Assembly: GCA_963844865.1 (NCBI GenBank) | Contig: CAWJPY010000011.1 | Coordinates: forward strand, 124,001 to 188,000 | Direction of reading: 5' to 3' | Origin: CAWJPY01 sp963844865 | GTDB taxonomy: Bacteria > Acidobacteriota > Thermoanaerobaculia > Thermoanaerobaculales > Sulfomarinibacteraceae | Length of the DNA: 64,000 bases | Made by a program: the position numbers and the translations under genes | The notes under the pieces: generated by a model | What the model was told of the DNA's origin: nothing | What the model saw: only the letters and a program-made list of their open reading frames with translations | Database searches by the model: none | In this document: positions 1-8,886 of the stretch, in pieces | Layout of the letters: the number at the start of each line of letters is the position of its first letter | How positions within the stretch are numbered: position 1 is the stretch's first letter

Positions 1-1
1 G

Positions 2-1888
2 CGCGCCATGACCCGGTTCGGCAACGCCGAGGAAGGCGGCCCGGAGTCGGCCACGAGCCGCTTCATGGAGTTCTCCGCGCTCCTCGACAAGAAGGCCGAG
101 CCCCTCGAGGTCTCGGTGGGGGCGGAGTCGTGGGGGACCCGCGGCGGCTTGGTCCACGTGGGCTTCGCCATCGACGTTCCCGCCCAGGAGCTGGGCAGCA
201 CCACGGTGGGGGACGTCGACGTGGTGCAGCTCGACGTGATCGGTGAGATCTCCCACGCCGACCAGATGGTGGACAGGTTCCGCTACATCTTCTCGGTTCC
301 CTCCTCGGATGAGGACATGTCGTTGCTGGTGGAACGCTTCGTCCGCCCGGGTGACTACGAGCTCCGCCTCAAGGTGGAGGACGTCCACTCCGATCACGCC
401 GGTGTGGTGGAGAGCCCCTTCGAGGCCAGCATCGTGCCCACCGGGCATCCACCGGTGCCGGTCGCCGAGGCGGCGCCCGAAGCTGGAGCGGATGTCCCGA
501 CCGAGGTGGCGACCACCGCCGCCGGGACGGCTGAGGGCGAGGCGCCGCCCCTGCGTCTGCTGGGTCCGGAGGGCGAGGCGATCAGCGGCGTCCAGCGTTT
601 CGAGGCGGTGACCACGGACGTCGTCGCGCGGGTCAGCTTCGTGCTCGACAACCAGGAGGTGCTGACCAAGAACCGACCGCCCTTCGACGTGGACCTGGAC
701 CTGGGGCCCCTGCCGCGCCTCACCACCATCACCGCGGTGGGCTACGACGCGCGGGGCGACGAGGTGGCGCGCCGGAGCATGTCCCTGAACGTCGGGAGGG
801 AGCGCTTCTACGTGAAGCTGGCGCCGCTGTCGTCTGCGGACACCGGTGCCGACGGCCGCACCCGCGTCGCCGTCAACGTCAACATCCCGACCGAGAGCGC
901 CCTCCGTACCCTGGATCTGTACTTCAACGAGCAGCTCCTGGCCTCGCTCCGGCAACCGCCCTTCGAGACACGGGTCAAGGTCGAGGGGGGTGGGCAGGTG
1001 GGGTACCTGCGGGCGGTGGCGACGCTGGAGGACGGCAGCGTGGCGGAGGACATCCAGTACGTGAACGCTCCCCAGTTCGGCAGCGTGGTCGACGTGACCA
1101 CGATCGAGCTGCCGGTGACGGTGCTGGATCACGCCGGCCACGCCGTGGAGGACCTGGCCGAGGCGGATTTCGAAGTCCTCGAGGACGGGGTCGAGCAGAC
1201 GATCACGCACTTCGCCCTCCATCGCGATGTCGCGATTCACCTCGGCATCGTGGTCGACACGTCCGGCTCCATGGAGGAGACCCTGCCCGCGGTGCAGGGG
1301 GTGGTGATGGGGTTCCTGCGCGACCTGCTGCGTCCCCGGGACCGTGCCTTTATCGAGACCTTCTCCGACCGGCCGGACGTGCTCGCGACCTTCACGGCCG
1401 ATTTCAAGACCCTGGAGAACGCCCTGCTGTCGTTGTTCGCGGACCGCTCCACGGCGTTGCACGACGCCGTCATCATGGGGCTGTTCCAGTTCTCGGGGGT
1501 GCGTGGCCGCAAGGCGATGGTGGTGCTCACCGACGGCGAGGACAATGCCTCCAGCCACGACTACGACGAGGTCCTCGCGTATGCCCAGCGCGCCGGCGTC
1601 ACCATCTACACCATCGGGATCGACCTGCCCCTCACCAAGATCTCCTCCCGCTGGCAGCTCTCCAGGGTCGCCGATCACACCGGCGGGAAGGCCTTCTTCG
1701 TGGGTCGCGACGCGTCGTTGGACCGCATCTATGACGAGATCGATCGCGAGCTGCGCACCCAGTACCTGCTCGCCTACACCTCCACCTCGGACAAACCTCC
1801 GAGCGAGCTGCGCAAAGTGGAGGTGCGCGTCGACCGGCCCAAGGTCAAGATCCGCACCCTGTCGGGTTACTATCCCGGTGGAGTGTGA
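2..1888 (+). CDS. VWA-domain protein, VWFA-related (Acidobacteria type), 5' truncated
   Basis: The frame is open to the window edge. The first ATG (position 8) has no signal peptide or ribosome binding site, and the protein begins in mid-domain, so the true start is very likely upstream. The C-terminal third is a von Willebrand factor A domain with an intact MIDAS motif DTSGSM (D417 counted from position 8), a TDGED motif and a C-terminal YYPGG. The preceding region is rich in beta-strand, Ig-like sequence. The family is common in Acidobacteriota and is usually exported; its ligand is unknown. A related VWA protein with the same C-terminal YYPG ending lies at 6984..8771. The TPR gene follows 37 bases downstream, suggesting one transcript. 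Confidence 0.85.
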   Translation, partial: RAMTRFGNAEEGGPESATSRFMEFSALLDKKAEPLEVSVGAESWGTRGGLVHVGFAIDVPAQELGSTTVGDVDVVQLDVIGEISHADQMVDRFRYIFSVPSSDEDMSLLVERFVRPGDYELRLKVEDVHSDHAGVVESPFEASIVPTGHPPVPVAEAAPEAGADVPTEVATTAAGTAEGEAPPLRLLGPEGEAISGVQRFEAVTTDVVARVSFVLDNQEVLTKNRPPFDVDLDLGPLPRLTTITAVGYDARGDEVARRSMSLNVGRERFYVKLAPLSSADTGADGRTRVAVNVNIPTESALRTLDLYFNEQLLASLRQPPFETRVKVEGGGQVGYLRAVATLEDGSVAEDIQYVNAPQFGSVVDVTTIELPVTVLDHAGHAVEDLAEADFEVLEDGVEQTITHFALHRDVAIHLGIVVDTSGSMEETLPAVQGVVMGFLRDLLRPRDRAFIETFSDRPDVLATFTADFKTLENALLSLFADRSTALHDAVIMGLFQFSGVRGRKAMVVLTDGEDNASSHDYDEVLAYAQRAGVTIYTIGIDLPLTKISSRWQLSRVADHTGGKAFFVGRDASLDRIYDEIDRELRTQYLLAYTSTSDKPPSELRKVEVRVDRPKVKIRTLSGYYPGGV

Positions 1889-1925
1889 TGACCTTCAATC
1901 TGGGACGACCTCCGGGAGGAAGCTG

Positions 1926-2354
1926 GTGCACGCCATCCCTCGAGCTGTGACCGCCGGCGCCGTGCTGCTGCTGTGCGTCCTATCCGGGTCGGTGGCGGGG
2001 GCTGCCGGCCCCGAGGGCCAGGCCTCGGAGCAGATGAAGTTCGGCCTCAAGGCCGCCGGCCGGGGCTACTGGCTGGAGGCGCTGATGCGCTTCGAGCAGG
2101 CGAACAGCCTGACTCCCAACGACCCCCACATCCTCAACAACATCGCTGTCGCCCTGGAGGCGTCAGGACGGTACGAGCAGGCGTTGGTGGCGTATCAGAG
2201 CGCCCTCGCGGTCGCGCCACAGGATCGGGTGCTGCAACGTAACTACAAATCATTCAAAGATTTCTACGACGAGAATGTCGTCGAGCAGGACGCCGAGGAC
2301 GAGGCCGCGCCAGAGGAGCCTCCCGAGGGAGCGGGAAGGGGAGGGGGAGCATGA
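1926..2354 (+). CDS. Small exported TPR protein
   Basis: This 142-residue protein starts at a GTG preceded by GGGAGGAAGCTG. An N-terminal signal sequence (about residues 1-25, hydrophobic AVLLLCVLSGSVAGA) is followed by two tetratricopeptide-like helical hairpins (about residues 35-105, with typical NDPHILNNIAVALEASGRY and EQALVAYQSAL patterns) and an acidic, glycine-rich tail. It probably acts as a periplasmic protein-interaction module. Its stop overlaps the next start (ATGA), which indicates translational coupling. The start is chosen on the binding site and signal peptide; the same frame is open far upstream only as a shadow of the VWA gene. Confidence 0.75.
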   Translation: MHAIPRAVTAGAVLLLCVLSGSVAGAAGPEGQASEQMKFGLKAAGRGYWLEALMRFEQANSLTPNDPHILNNIAVALEASGRYEQALVAYQSALAVAPQDRVLQRNYKSFKDFYDENVVEQDAEDEAAPEEPPEGAGRGGGA

Positions 2355-3049
2355 CGCGCCGTGGAGCCACCCGCCTGATGGTCGCGGCGCTCCTCCTGGC
2401 GGCGACCGGCGCCGGCGCCGGCACCAAGGAGGTCAGGGTCAACCTCATCCTCCAGCCCGATCTGAAGCTGAACGGATCGGAGAAGATCCTCATCGGTCCG
2501 ATCCTCGTGGAGCCGCGGGGCGACGCCCCGGTGAGCACCCTGGACAGGACCGCCAGCCGTGAGTTCGAGGGCTACCTCCGCACCCTGCTGCGGCGCCGGA
2601 CCCGCCTCGACGTGCTGGCCCGGGAGGCATCGCTGCGGCCGCCCAGCGACAGTGCCCTCGAGCTCGCCACCATGACGGACTTCTGGCGGGAGCTGGGAGA
2701 GCGCACGGGGGCCGACTACATCGTGTCCGCCGCCATCGACGTCCAGGTTCTGGACCGCGCCGGGTACACCACCGAGAAGTACGTCTCCCCCGCCGACGGC
2801 AAGACCTACTTCCGGCAGGTGCTGGTGGAGGAGACGGGTTTCAAGTTCAACGTGCTGCTGCTCATCTTCGACGGATCGAGCGGCGACAAGGTGTTCCAGG
2901 ATCAGATCTCCGACTTCAAGGAGCGCAGCGAGCGCAAGCTCAACGTGTACACCGACATGTTCGGAGACCTCTTTCATTTGGAGAATCGGTTGGCGGGAGT
3001 GTTCGTGCCTCGAAGCGTGGTCGCGAAGCGAACCCTGTACACCGACTGA
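2351..3049 (+). CDS. Exported hypothetical protein
   Basis: This 232-residue protein has a clear signal peptide (residues 1-23, ending GAGAG). The mature part has alternating strand/helix character, including a stretch GADYIVSAAIDVQVLD that resembles the way CsgG- or TolB-N-like periplasmic proteins test for an activity, but no family can be assigned securely. It overlaps the TPR gene by four bases and lies 114 bases before the metallopeptidase gene, so the four genes from the window edge look like one functional group of exported proteins. In the gap, an inverted repeat CGACCGC/GCGGTCG (3093-3114) lacks a T-tract and is at best a weak terminator. Confidence 0.7.
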   Translation: MTRRGATRLMVAALLLAATGAGAGTKEVRVNLILQPDLKLNGSEKILIGPILVEPRGDAPVSTLDRTASREFEGYLRTLLRRRTRLDVLAREASLRPPSDSALELATMTDFWRELGERTGADYIVSAAIDVQVLDRAGYTTEKYVSPADGKTYFRQVLVEETGFKFNVLLLIFDGSSGDKVFQDQISDFKERSERKLNVYTDMFGDLFHLENRLAGVFVPRSVVAKRTLYTD

Positions 3050-3163
3050 CGATGCGCGGGGTCCTTTGCACCATGGCGTTCTTCGCTCTGCTCGACCGCG
3101 GCCCCTAGCGGTCGCTCGAGGGTGGGGAGGGGGCGGCCGCCGGCCGGGGTGAGGAGGCGATCG

Positions 3164-6052
3164 ATGAGACGGTGGTTGTTCCTGATGGCTGTGGTGGTGG
3201 CGGCGATGCCCGCCGCCGCGCAGTACCAACCCATCGGCGGCAAGAACAAGATCCGCTACGACACCTTCGACTGGAAGGTCTACGAGACCCCGCACTTCAG
3301 GATCTCGTTCTACGACCGGGAGCAACCCGTCCTGGAGAAGCTCGCCTCGTTCGCCGAGAGCTCGTATGACGAGCTCGCCCGCCGCCTCAACTTCCAGATC
3401 CTGGAGCCCATCCCCCTCATTGCCTATGCCACCCACGCCGAGTTCGAGCAGACCAACATCATCGTGGGCTTCATCCCCGAGGCGGTGGGTGCCTTCGCCA
3501 GCCCCGTGCGGAACCGGATGGTCCTGCCGGTGGATCTTCCCGACCGCCGGCTGCAGCACCTCATCCAGCACGAGCTCACCCACATCTTCCAGTACGAGAT
3601 CCTGTTCCAGGGCCGCGCGGGACGGGTGATGTACGCCCGGCCGCCCCTGTGGTTCATGGAGGGGATGGCGTCCTACTACGGCAACGACGAGGACTCCCTG
3701 GACGAGATGTACATGCGGGATGCCGCCATGTCCGACATGGTGCCGTCGGTGAAGGCGCCGGTGGGCGGCTTCTTCGCCTATCGCTTCGGACACAAGGTGT
3801 TCGAGTTCATCGAAGAGGAGTACGGCGAGGACGCCGTGCGCGACTTCGTGTTCGCGTTCCGCGGCGGCTTCGGCGGCAAGGTGGAGGGGCCCTTTGAGAA
3901 GGTCTTCAACCTGGACCCGGAGCAGTTCGACTCCGAGTTCCGGGCCTGGCTGCGCAAGAAGTACGCGCCCTTTGCCGAGCGCGGCAACCCCAGCGAGTTC
4001 GGGCGGCCGTTCCGCATCCACGGCGCCGCCGGGCGCGGCGTGGAGACCTCACCCACCGTGTCGCCGTCCGGGGAGCTGGTGGCGGCCTTCACCACCTACA
4101 AGGGGGACGTGGACGTGGCCCTGTTCGGGGTCCCGGACCGCCGCCTGTACAAGAACCTCACCGCCGGCTACACCACCAAGTACGAGTACCTGATCGCCCA
4201 GGGCCTCACCACCGGTCCCTCCGAGGGCCGCGACCTGGCCTTCTCGCCCGACGGCAACTACGTGGCGGTGTTCGCTCGCAGCGAGCGCTCCCGGTCACTG
4301 CTCCTCCTGGATGCGCTGCGGGGGGGGATCGCCAAGCGCTACGACATCCCACTGCCCGTCGACCAGCCCCAGCAACCGGCCTACTCGCCGGACGGCGGGA
4401 CCGTCGCCTTCCACGCGGTGCGCTTCGGCCAGTTCGACATCTTCCTGCTCGACCTGGCGAGCGGCAAGATCACCAATCTCACCGACGATCCCTGGTACGA
4501 CGCGGCTCCCACCTTCGCACCCGACGGGCACAGCCTGGTCTACACCTCCAACGTCTCCGACTACGGCAAGCTGGTTCGGATCTCGCTCGACGACCCCTCC
4601 GAGCGGGAGGAGCTGACGTCGGGACCCGGCAACGACGTGGGGGCCTCCTTCTCCTCCGACGGCAACCAGATCTACTTCGCGTCGGATCGCCAGGACGCCA
4701 TCTTCGACGTCTACAAGCTGGACCTTCAGAGCCGAGCGCTGGACCGCATCACCTACCTGGCCGGCGGCGCCCTCAACCCCGTGCCCGCAGCCACGGTGGA
4801 GGGGGAACGAGTCGGGTTCCAGGCCTTCCATCACCTGAGCTGGGACCTGTACTCGGCGGACCCCAGCCAGGGCGTGCGGGTCGGGGAGGCCTCGGAGCCG
4901 GTGCTCGACTACGAGCCGGAGCCGTTCGTGCCGGCCGTGAGCATCGCCGTCAACCCGGACAAGGTGCAGGAGGAGAAGGGACGCAAGCTGTTCATCGAGG
5001 ACGCCGCGGGCATCGCCGGCCTCGACACCGAGAACAACTTCATCTCCCAGGTCTACCTGTCCTTCTCCGACCAGTACGGCGACCGGCGGTTGGCCCTCCT
5101 GCTCAGCTCGGTGGACACCTTCTCCAACTTCCAGGCCGCCTACCTGAACATGAAGCGGCGGCTGCAGTGGGGGGCCTCGGTCTTCGACTACCGGGAGTTC
5201 TACCGCTTCGGTTACGACCCGGTGCGGGACCGCTTCCAGGACCGCCAGCAGGTGTACCGGGTCACCGCCGTAACCGCCGACGCCGTCTACCCCCTGTCCC
5301 GCTACTACCGCGTCCAGGGGGAGCTGGGCTACCTCGACCGGACCGCCGACCTCCCGCGCTTCGATCCCGCCACCGGCGACGTGACGTTCGCGAGCTTCTC
5401 GGACAACGCGCCCCTGGCATCCGTGGGCCTGGTGGGCGACACCACGCGCTGGCAGAGCTACGGCCCGCACCAGGGCTCGCGCTGGGAGGCCGATTTCACC
5501 TGGGCCTACGGCCTGTCCCGCCAGGTGGAGCTGGACTACCGCAAGTACCTGGCCACTTCGAGGCGCTCGGAGGTGGCGTTCCGGCTGTACGGCGCCGCGG
5601 CCAAGGGGGACAACCCCACCATCTTCGCGGCCGGCGGGCTCGACACCGTGCGTGGCTTTCCGGTGCGCTCCCTGGGCGGTACCCAGCTCGGGTTCGCGAC
5701 GCTGGAGTGGCGCTTCCCCCTCATCGACCGCCTCGACCTCGCCTTCCTGTCCCTGGGCGAGATCCGGGGGCGGATCTTCGCCGACGTCGGCATGTCCTGC
5801 TACGCCTATCCCTACGGCCACTACAGCTACCTGGGGGAGTCCGGCTGTGTGTTCATGGGTGAGAAGACGCTCCCCGACGGGCGGGTGGTCGGCGAGGACG
5901 GTCGTCTCACCGACGGGGTCGCCTCCTACGGGTGGGGGTTCACCCTCAACGTCTTCGGACTGCCCATGCACTGGGACTTCATCCGGAGGTGGGACTTCAA
6001 GGAAAGCCTGGGGGGGATGGAGACCGCCTTCTGGATCGGCTACCAGTTCTGA
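3164..6052 (+). CDS. Peptidase-MA-like metallopeptidase with PD40/TolB propeller and C-terminal outer-membrane barrel
   Basis: The start at 3164 has GAGGAGG eight bases upstream and opens a signal peptide ending AAAQ. Domains in order: a gluzincin-like peptidase domain with HELTH at residues 136-140 (zinc ligands H136 and H140, catalytic E137) and downstream WFMEGMASYYG; a TolB/WD40-like propeller (about residues 290-600) with repeated SPDG and FAPDG blades; and a C-terminal region of about 330 residues of amphipathic strands ending in aromatic F (WIGYQF), including TVRGFP, typical of Omp85/bacterial surface antigen barrels. The order peptidase, propeller, barrel suggests a surface-anchored or secreted protease; substrate unknown. 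The length of 962 residues fits this architecture. It is the last gene before the repeat island. Confidence 0.88.
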   Translation: MRRWLFLMAVVVAAMPAAAQYQPIGGKNKIRYDTFDWKVYETPHFRISFYDREQPVLEKLASFAESSYDELARRLNFQILEPIPLIAYATHAEFEQTNIIVGFIPEAVGAFASPVRNRMVLPVDLPDRRLQHLIQHELTHIFQYEILFQGRAGRVMYARPPLWFMEGMASYYGNDEDSLDEMYMRDAAMSDMVPSVKAPVGGFFAYRFGHKVFEFIEEEYGEDAVRDFVFAFRGGFGGKVEGPFEKVFNLDPEQFDSEFRAWLRKKYAPFAERGNPSEFGRPFRIHGAAGRGVETSPTVSPSGELVAAFTTYKGDVDVALFGVPDRRLYKNLTAGYTTKYEYLIAQGLTTGPSEGRDLAFSPDGNYVAVFARSERSRSLLLLDALRGGIAKRYDIPLPVDQPQQPAYSPDGGTVAFHAVRFGQFDIFLLDLASGKITNLTDDPWYDAAPTFAPDGHSLVYTSNVSDYGKLVRISLDDPSEREELTSGPGNDVGASFSSDGNQIYFASDRQDAIFDVYKLDLQSRALDRITYLAGGALNPVPAATVEGERVGFQAFHHLSWDLYSADPSQGVRVGEASEPVLDYEPEPFVPAVSIAVNPDKVQEEKGRKLFIEDAAGIAGLDTENNFISQVYLSFSDQYGDRRLALLLSSVDTFSNFQAAYLNMKRRLQWGASVFDYREFYRFGYDPVRDRFQDRQQVYRVTAVTADAVYPLSRYYRVQGELGYLDRTADLPRFDPATGDVTFASFSDNAPLASVGLVGDTTRWQSYGPHQGSRWEADFTWAYGLSRQVELDYRKYLATSRRSEVAFRLYGAAAKGDNPTIFAAGGLDTVRGFPVRSLGGTQLGFATLEWRFPLIDRLDLAFLSLGEIRGRIFADVGMSCYAYPYGHYSYLGESGCVFMGEKTLPDGRVVGEDGRLTDGVASYGWGFTLNVFGLPMHWDFIRRWDFKESLGGMETAFWIGYQF

Positions 6053-6109
6053 CGCCCGGTCCAGCGGGATACGACAGCGATCAGCATACAGGGGCAGCCC
6101 AACGGAGCG

Positions 6110-6460
6110 AGACGTCGGGAGCACCAGAGGGGGTGCCAGGTAACCGCGGTGATGCACGTTGCGACGTCAGAGCCGGTGCCTGGCACCGCCTCTGGCCCAT
6201 CCGGAGTGGTGCGTCTCGCGACGCGCCGATTCTATCGACGCGTTCCCCGTGGTTGCCACCGCTGACACTGTTTCCGGTCGCGACGCGGCGCACGGCCGGC
6301 ACGCGTCGCTCCGGAAAAGTGTCACCAGTGGCACACCCGAGGGAGGGGCCGAGGCGTAGCGCTTCGGGAGTACCAGACAGGGTGCCTGGCACGCCGTCTT
6401 GCTTCGACAGGACGCGGATGGCTTGATTCGAATGCGTGCCTGGCACCCCCTCTGACGGAC
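6110..6460. repeat. Composite REP-like repeat, copy 1
   Basis: This copy holds three GTGCCTGGCAC palindromes (6175-6187, 6381-6393, 6436-6447) and a degenerate one near 6133-6145. It also holds the stem GTTGCCACCGCTGAC (6251 onward) pairing with GTCACCAGTGGCAC (ending about 6333). The same order of parts recurs at 21958-22222 and 39702-39907. Here the loop between the stem arms is a different, longer sequence (about 50 bases) that itself folds, with CCGGAAA and CGCGTCG arms. The element directly abuts the broken four-helix-bundle gene, whose 3' half is missing. No transposase lies nearby. Confidence 0.8.
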
Positions 6461-6627
6461 CTTACGTCTGTCAGATTCGCGGGCACCGAGCTCGCGGAGC
6501 GAATGACCTGATCGCCGATCGGTTTGAGCTGCGCCGGCAGCCTCATGACGAGCTTGATCGCAGCGCCCGCAGCTTCGAGAGCCAAGCTATGAGCAGCAAG
6601 ACCAGTGCCAGGGATCGCGTTGTGCAT
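6322..6627 (-). pseudogene. Truncated four-helix-bundle (S23/bIVP-like) protein gene
   Basis: From ATG 6627 (GGAGG five bases upstream) the first ~50 residues are almost identical to the intact gene at 39922..40275 (shared LALEAAGAAIKLVMRLPA, DQVIRSASSVPANL). Homology stops abruptly near 6473, exactly where REP sequence begins. The frame then reads through REP DNA to a stop at 6322. The helical 3' half, present in the other copy, is gone. This looks like a deletion or insertion junction between the gene and the adjacent REP element. The residual peptide is unlikely to fold. Confidence 0.8.
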
Positions 6628-6776
6628 GGTCACCTCCGGGTCGTTCATGCCCTCCCTCACAAGCCGGTGGCCGGCCCAGGTCAAGGGTGCGAAGCACCGG
6701 GCTCCGAGCCCGGCTTGCCCTTGACCTGGGCCGGCCACCGGCTACGTTCTCAGACGAACGACCTGGAGTGACCATG
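6625..6776. repeat. Long palindrome with divergent start codons, copy A
   Basis: A near-perfect inverted repeat of ~150 bases. The inner arms 6662-6687 and 6718-6743 are perfect 26-base complements. The 30-base centre holds two small hairpins (GGTGCGAAGCACC and CCGGGCTCCGAGCCCGG). The outer arms end in CATGGTCACCTCCGGGTCG on the left and the complement of nearly the same sequence on the right. Each outer end is therefore an SD-ATG pair (GGAGGTGACCATG or GGAGTGACCATG) pointing outward. Leftward it starts the four-helix-bundle gene; rightward it starts a frame that is only the 6-bp repeat. Copy B lies at 40273-40424, with shorter relatives at 61368-61449 and 48968-49013. Confidence 0.9.
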
Positions 6777-6985
6777 CCGCTGCCGCTGCCGCTGCCGCTG
6801 CCGCTGCCGCTGCCGCTGCCGCTGCCGCTGCCGCTGCCGCTGCCGCTGTCGCTGCCGCTGCCGCTGCCGCTGCCGCTGCCGCTGCCGCTGCCGCTGCCGC
6901 TGCCGCTGCCGCTGCCGCTGCCGCTGCCGCTGCCGCTGCCGCTGCCGCTGCCGCTGCCGCTGCCGCTGCCGCTGCCGCTGCCGCT
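6777..6985. repeat. (CCGCTG)n hexanucleotide tandem repeat, about 35 units
   Basis: About 35 uninterrupted copies of CCGCTG, with one C-to-T variant near 6849, begin directly after the ATG at the right end of palindrome A and end exactly at the stop codon of the minus-strand VWA gene (6984-6986). In the rightward frame it encodes Pro-Leu repeats that continue into antisense of the VWA gene, so protein coding is doubtful. Its purity implies recent slippage expansion. Assembled length may not equal true length. Confidence 0.95.
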
Positions 6986-8771
6986 ACTTGCCGGGGTAGT
7001 AGCCGCTGATGGTCCGCACCGTGACGTCGGGACGATCGACCTCGACGGTGACGGTGCGGAACGCCTCCGGGGGCCTGTCGGAGCTGGAGCGGTACCAGAG
7101 CACGTACTGGGAGCGCAGGAGCTCCGAGATGCGGCTGTACACCTGAGGGAGCTGGTCGGCCCGCTTGGGGTAGAAGGCCTCGCCGCCGGTCTCCGCGGCC
7201 AGGGAGTTCAGGACCCCCCGGCTGCCGAAGTCGAGCCTGCCCAGGCCGAGGCCGATGGGGAAGACAGGGATGCGCATGGTGTGGGCGAAGCGCTCCGCGA
7301 TCTTCCAGCCGGTCCGTGACGTCGTGTCCTCGCCGTCGGTGAGGAGCACCAGGGCCTGGCGGCCGCGGCGCCCGCGGAACTCCTCCAGGGAGCGCACCAC
7401 GGCGTCGTGGAGCGACGTGCCGCCCTCGGGGGTGAAGCGCGCCAGAGCCTCGTCGAGGCTGTCCTTGTCCTCGGTCCATCCCACGACCACCTCGGCGTCC
7501 CACGAGAATCGGACCAGGGTCACCTGGTCGCCCTCCTGGAGCAGGTTGTCGGCGAAGCCGGTGACCGCCCGTCGGACCTCTCCGAACTCCTCCTCCATGG
7601 AGCCCGAGGTGTCCACGGCGACGGCCAGGGAGAGGGGCAGGTCGGCGGTGGTTCCGAATCCCTCCAGGGTGACCGGACGGTCATCCTCGAGCACCGTGAA
7701 GTCGTCCCGGTCGAGGCCGGTCAGGGGGATGCCGCGGGCATCCAGAACCACCACCGGCAGCTCCACCAGCTCCACGTGCACCGCACCCACGAAGCCGCTG
7801 CCCCCGGCGAGGGTCAGCACGGCGTCTCCGCGCACGCCGTCGTCGCCCATGGCCTCTGCGGACAGGATGGTGGCCCGGTCGAGCTCCGCGACCGGGAGCT
7901 CTGCGATGCACGGGCACTCCGCCCAGCGGGCAACGGCCCGATCGTCGAGGCTGAGACGGATCTGGCGGACGCCGCGGAGGGAGGTGACCGCCACCGTGAC
8001 CTGACGCTTCCCGTCGCGGATGGAGCCTTCCGGCGCCAGGAGGACCTCCACGCCCACCTGACCCGTCGGGTTGTTGAGCACCACCGCGTCCTCGCCCAGG
8101 AAGCGACCGCTCCCGTCGCGGGCCACTGCCCGCACGGTGGTGCGGCGCACGATCTCGCCGAGGGGGACCGAGACCGTCCACGGCGGCCGGTTGCGGCGGC
8201 CCATGGCCTCCCCATCCTGGAAGAACTCCACGCTCCGCGTGTCGTCAGGGGCCTGCACCTCGAGCTGGACCGCACCGATGCCGCCGATGTCGGGCGGCGG
8301 GAGGAATCGGACGGCACCGTCAGCGGGCGGGGTCATCTCCAGGGCCACCGCGTCGGGGGTGGCGCCCTCCGGCGCCGTGAAGGCCTCCTCGAGGGCCGGG
8401 ACCTGGATGTCGCCGATCCACAGCCCCTCCGCGGCGCCCTTTACCGCGGCGACGCTCACCTGCAGCTCATAGGACCCCACCGGCCACTCCCGGTAGAGCA
8501 TCATCGAGCCATCCTGCTGGACCGAGACCACCGCGCTGTGCCGATCCACGACCTGTCTGTCCTCGTCCACCAGGGACAATGCCAGCCGCGCGCGCTCGCC
8601 GAGACGGTCCCGGTCCTCGGGCGCGACCTGCACGACCATGCCCATCACCGTGCCCTCGGCGCCGTGTCCGAGCCCGGAGACCTGCACCGCCAGGGCCAGG
8701 GGGGGCGGGCCCTGGGCGGCGTCGCCCAGGGCGGAGATCAGCAATATCGGCAGAATGAGCCAGCTTCTCAT
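6984..8771 (-). CDS. Exported VWA-domain protein, VWFA-related
   Basis: The start at 8771 has AGAGG eight bases upstream and opens a signal peptide ([17 protein letters not shown]). The 595-residue product has several N-terminal Ig-like strand regions and a C-terminal VWA domain with intact MIDAS motif DTSGSM (D387), TDGEDTT and a final YYPGK. It is a second member of the family at the 5' edge of the window and shares its layout (Ig-like, VWA, YYPG end). Its stop codon is fused to the hexanucleotide repeat. An upstream in-frame ATG at 8780 is too close to the binding site. Its function, probably periplasmic binding or adhesion, is not known. Confidence 0.88.
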
Positions 8772-8842
8772 GGGAAACATCCTCTTCGCGGCGGGCTGGG
8801 GCGCTCGGCCGCGTTCCCCCATCTTACGTGGGTGTCCAGAGA

Positions 8843-8855
8843 CGGCGCCAGGCAC
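8843..8855. repeat. Solitary GGCGCCAGGCACC REP palindrome
   Basis: A single imperfect member of the GGTGCCTGGCACC family, preceded by CCAGAGAC as in the composite copies. It lies in the 115-base gap between the MBL and VWA genes, which otherwise holds nothing recognisable. Confidence 0.6.
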
Positions 8856-8886
8856 CGCCGACGTTGAATCGGAGGAACCGGTCGCT

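Noticed and set aside
4295..6157. 620-codon minus-strand frame
   Set aside because: Shadow of the metallopeptidase/propeller/barrel gene; no motif or binding site.
6774..7319. Pro-Leu repeat protein starting at the palindrome's rightward ATG
   Set aside because: The sequence is pure microsatellite followed by antisense of the VWA gene; only the start site is conserved, not a protein.
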